From NCBI GenBank assembly GCA_029256645.1, contig JAQSXM010000247.1, positions 1 to 5,772 on the forward strand: DNA of 5,772 bases, given 5' to 3'. How positions within the stretch are numbered: position 1 is the stretch's first letter; each line of letters begins with the position of its first letter. The notes beneath the pieces are model-generated. The model worked only from the letters and a program-made list of their open reading frames with translations. It was not told the origin of the DNA and searched no databases. A program made the position numbers and the translations under genes. This document shows positions 4,799 through 5,772 of the stretch, one piece after another. This DNA is from Sporomusa sp. GTDB taxonomy: Bacteria; Bacillota_C; Negativicutes; Sporomusales; Sporomusaceae.

Positions 4799-5772
4799 AT
4801 GGAACATATAAGAGCACATGTGCTCATTTGCGCCGGAACTGGCTGCGTGTCTTCAGGCTCGAAGAAGGTTGAAGCTGCATTCCAGGCAGAACTGGTTAAA
4901 AAGGGCTTAGATAAAGAGGTTAAAATTATAGAAACCGGCTGCCATGGCTTCTGCGAAATGGGACCGCTGGTCATTATTTATCCTGAAGGAACATTCTATG
5001 TTCGGGTCCAGGAATCTGATGTGGCTGAACTTGTGGAAAACCACCTTTTCAAAGGTCGCATTGTGGAACGGCTGTTATATAAAGAACCGATTACTCATGA
5101 AAAGATTCCTAGCTATAATGATATTGTTTTTTATAAGAAACAAATGCGATATGTTTTGGCTAATTGCGGGCATATTGACCCTGAAGATATTAACGAATAT
5201 ATCGCCGAGGGCGGTTATGAAGGTCTTGGCAAGGTGCTCACTGAAATGCAGCCTGCAGATGTTGTGGCTGAAGTCAAGAAATCCGGTCTCAGAGGCCGTG
5301 GGGGCGGTGGTTTCCCGACAGGCATGAAGTGGGAATTCACCCGTAATGCTCCAGGGACTAAAAAATATGTAGTCTGTAATGCTGACGAAGGTGACCCGGG
5401 CGCATTCATGGATCGTAGTGTGCTTGAAGGCGACCCTCATCGCGTGATTGAAGGCATGGCTGTCTGTGGTTATGCTATTGGGGCCGACGAAGGTTATTTA
5501 TATGTTCGTGCCGAGTATCCGCTTGCTATTAAACGCCTTAAAATTGCCATCAAGCAAGCCGAAGAATTGGGCTTATTAGGTGAGAATATCTTGGGCTCAG
5601 GCTTTAATTTTAAACTTAAAATTAAAGAAGGCGCCGGCGCTTTTGTGTGCGGTGAAGAAACCGCCTTGCTCGCATCAATTGAAGGCAAGCGCGGCATGCC
5701 GCGTCCACGTCCGCCGTTTCCGGCTATTTCCGGTCTGTGGGGCAAGCCTACCAATATCAATAATGTAGAAAC
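4799..5772 (+). CDS. hydB: NADH-dependent [FeFe]-hydrogenase flavoprotein subunit HydB (NuoF-like), 3'-truncated
   Basis: This frame is open from the ATG to the right edge, with 324 residues visible of a family usually near 600. It is the diaphorase subunit of the bifurcating hydrogenase; it binds FMN and NAD(H) and is the proposed site of flavin-based bifurcation. The N-terminal thioredoxin-like [2Fe-2S] domain (1-90) has C11, C16, C48 and C52. The NuoF core follows: the glycine-rich FMN/NADH loop GLRGRGGGGFPTG at 163-175, then NADEGDPGAFMDR at 194-206, then the GAGAFVCGEETALL segment at 278-291, and a PRPRPPFP/GLWGKPT region near the edge. The remaining NuoF Fe-S motif and the C-terminal 2x[4Fe-4S] ferredoxin domain expected for HydB lie beyond the window, as does the expected hydA. 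The N-terminal Fe-S domain, absent from classical E. coli NuoF, supports HydB over complex I. Confidence 0.93.
   Translation, partial: MEHIRAHVLICAGTGCVSSGSKKVEAAFQAELVKKGLDKEVKIIETGCHGFCEMGPLVIIYPEGTFYVRVQESDVAELVENHLFKGRIVERLLYKEPITHEKIPSYNDIVFYKKQMRYVLANCGHIDPEDINEYIAEGGYEGLGKVLTEMQPADVVAEVKKSGLRGRGGGGFPTGMKWEFTRNAPGTKKYVVCNADEGDPGAFMDRSVLEGDPHRVIEGMAVCGYAIGADEGYLYVRAEYPLAIKRLKIAIKQAEELGLLGENILGSGFNFKLKIKEGAGAFVCGEETALLASIEGKRGMPRPRPPFPAISGLWGKPTNINNVE

Noticed and set aside
4944..5327. Plus-strand open frame of 127 codons within hydB
   Set aside because: It is out of frame inside hydB, whose frame shows clear NuoF and Fe-S motifs throughout; the alternative translation has no recognisable domain and no ribosome site was identified for it.
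5494..5760. Minus-strand open frame of 88 codons near the right edge
   Set aside because: It is antisense to the conserved NuoF core and its translation is low-complexity proline/serine-rich, typical of a shadow frame.
3326..5772. Interpretation of the NuoE/NuoF-like genes as respiratory complex I
   Set aside because: The extra N-terminal [2Fe-2S] domain on the NuoF-like protein, the intervening ATPase and small ferredoxin, and the upstream HydS fit a bifurcating hydrogenase operon, not a nuo cluster.

Overview
The window is one uninterrupted, single-strand (+) operon fragment from an anaerobic bacterium. Nine protein genes lie head to tail with gaps of 58 nt or less and three stop/start overlaps. 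They form the upstream part of an electron-bifurcating (NAD-linked) [FeFe]-hydrogenase operon. Strong AGGAGG-type ribosome sites, TTG and GTG starts, moderate G+C and the gene order point to a Bacillota (Firmicutes) anaerobe. A Negativicutes/Sporomusa-like or clostridial fermenter or acetogen is plausible, but the genus cannot be read from the window.

Region 1 (2-3267) looks regulatory. It holds a DRTGG-domain protein cut by the left edge, a small anti-sigma/SpoIIAB-type GHKL ATPase, a hydrogenase-like iron-sulfur protein, a second DRTGG protein and a PHP-family metallophosphoesterase. The iron-sulfur protein has two ferredoxin motifs, an H-cluster domain with the proton-transfer cysteine replaced by alanine, and a C-terminal Fe-S motif. 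It matches the group D putatively sensory [FeFe]-hydrogenases (HydS type).

Region 2 (3326-5772) encodes the bifurcating hydrogenase side: a NuoE-like [2Fe-2S] subunit (HydC), a second GHKL ATPase, a small thioredoxin-fold ferredoxin (HydD-like) and the NuoF-like flavoprotein HydB, which runs off the right edge. The order matches hydC-E-D-B-A clusters of acetogens, so the catalytic subunit hydA is expected just downstream.

The most interesting reading is that region 1 is a hydrogen/redox-sensing module. HydS would sense H2 or redox state, and the SpoIIAB-like kinase, the PHP phosphatase and the two DRTGG proteins would relay the signal to control the co-transcribed hydrogenase. The gene set and motifs are visible in the sequence; the signalling scheme is inference. 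No RNA genes, mobile elements, CRISPR arrays or convincing terminators were seen. No gene-free stretch exceeds 58 nt.
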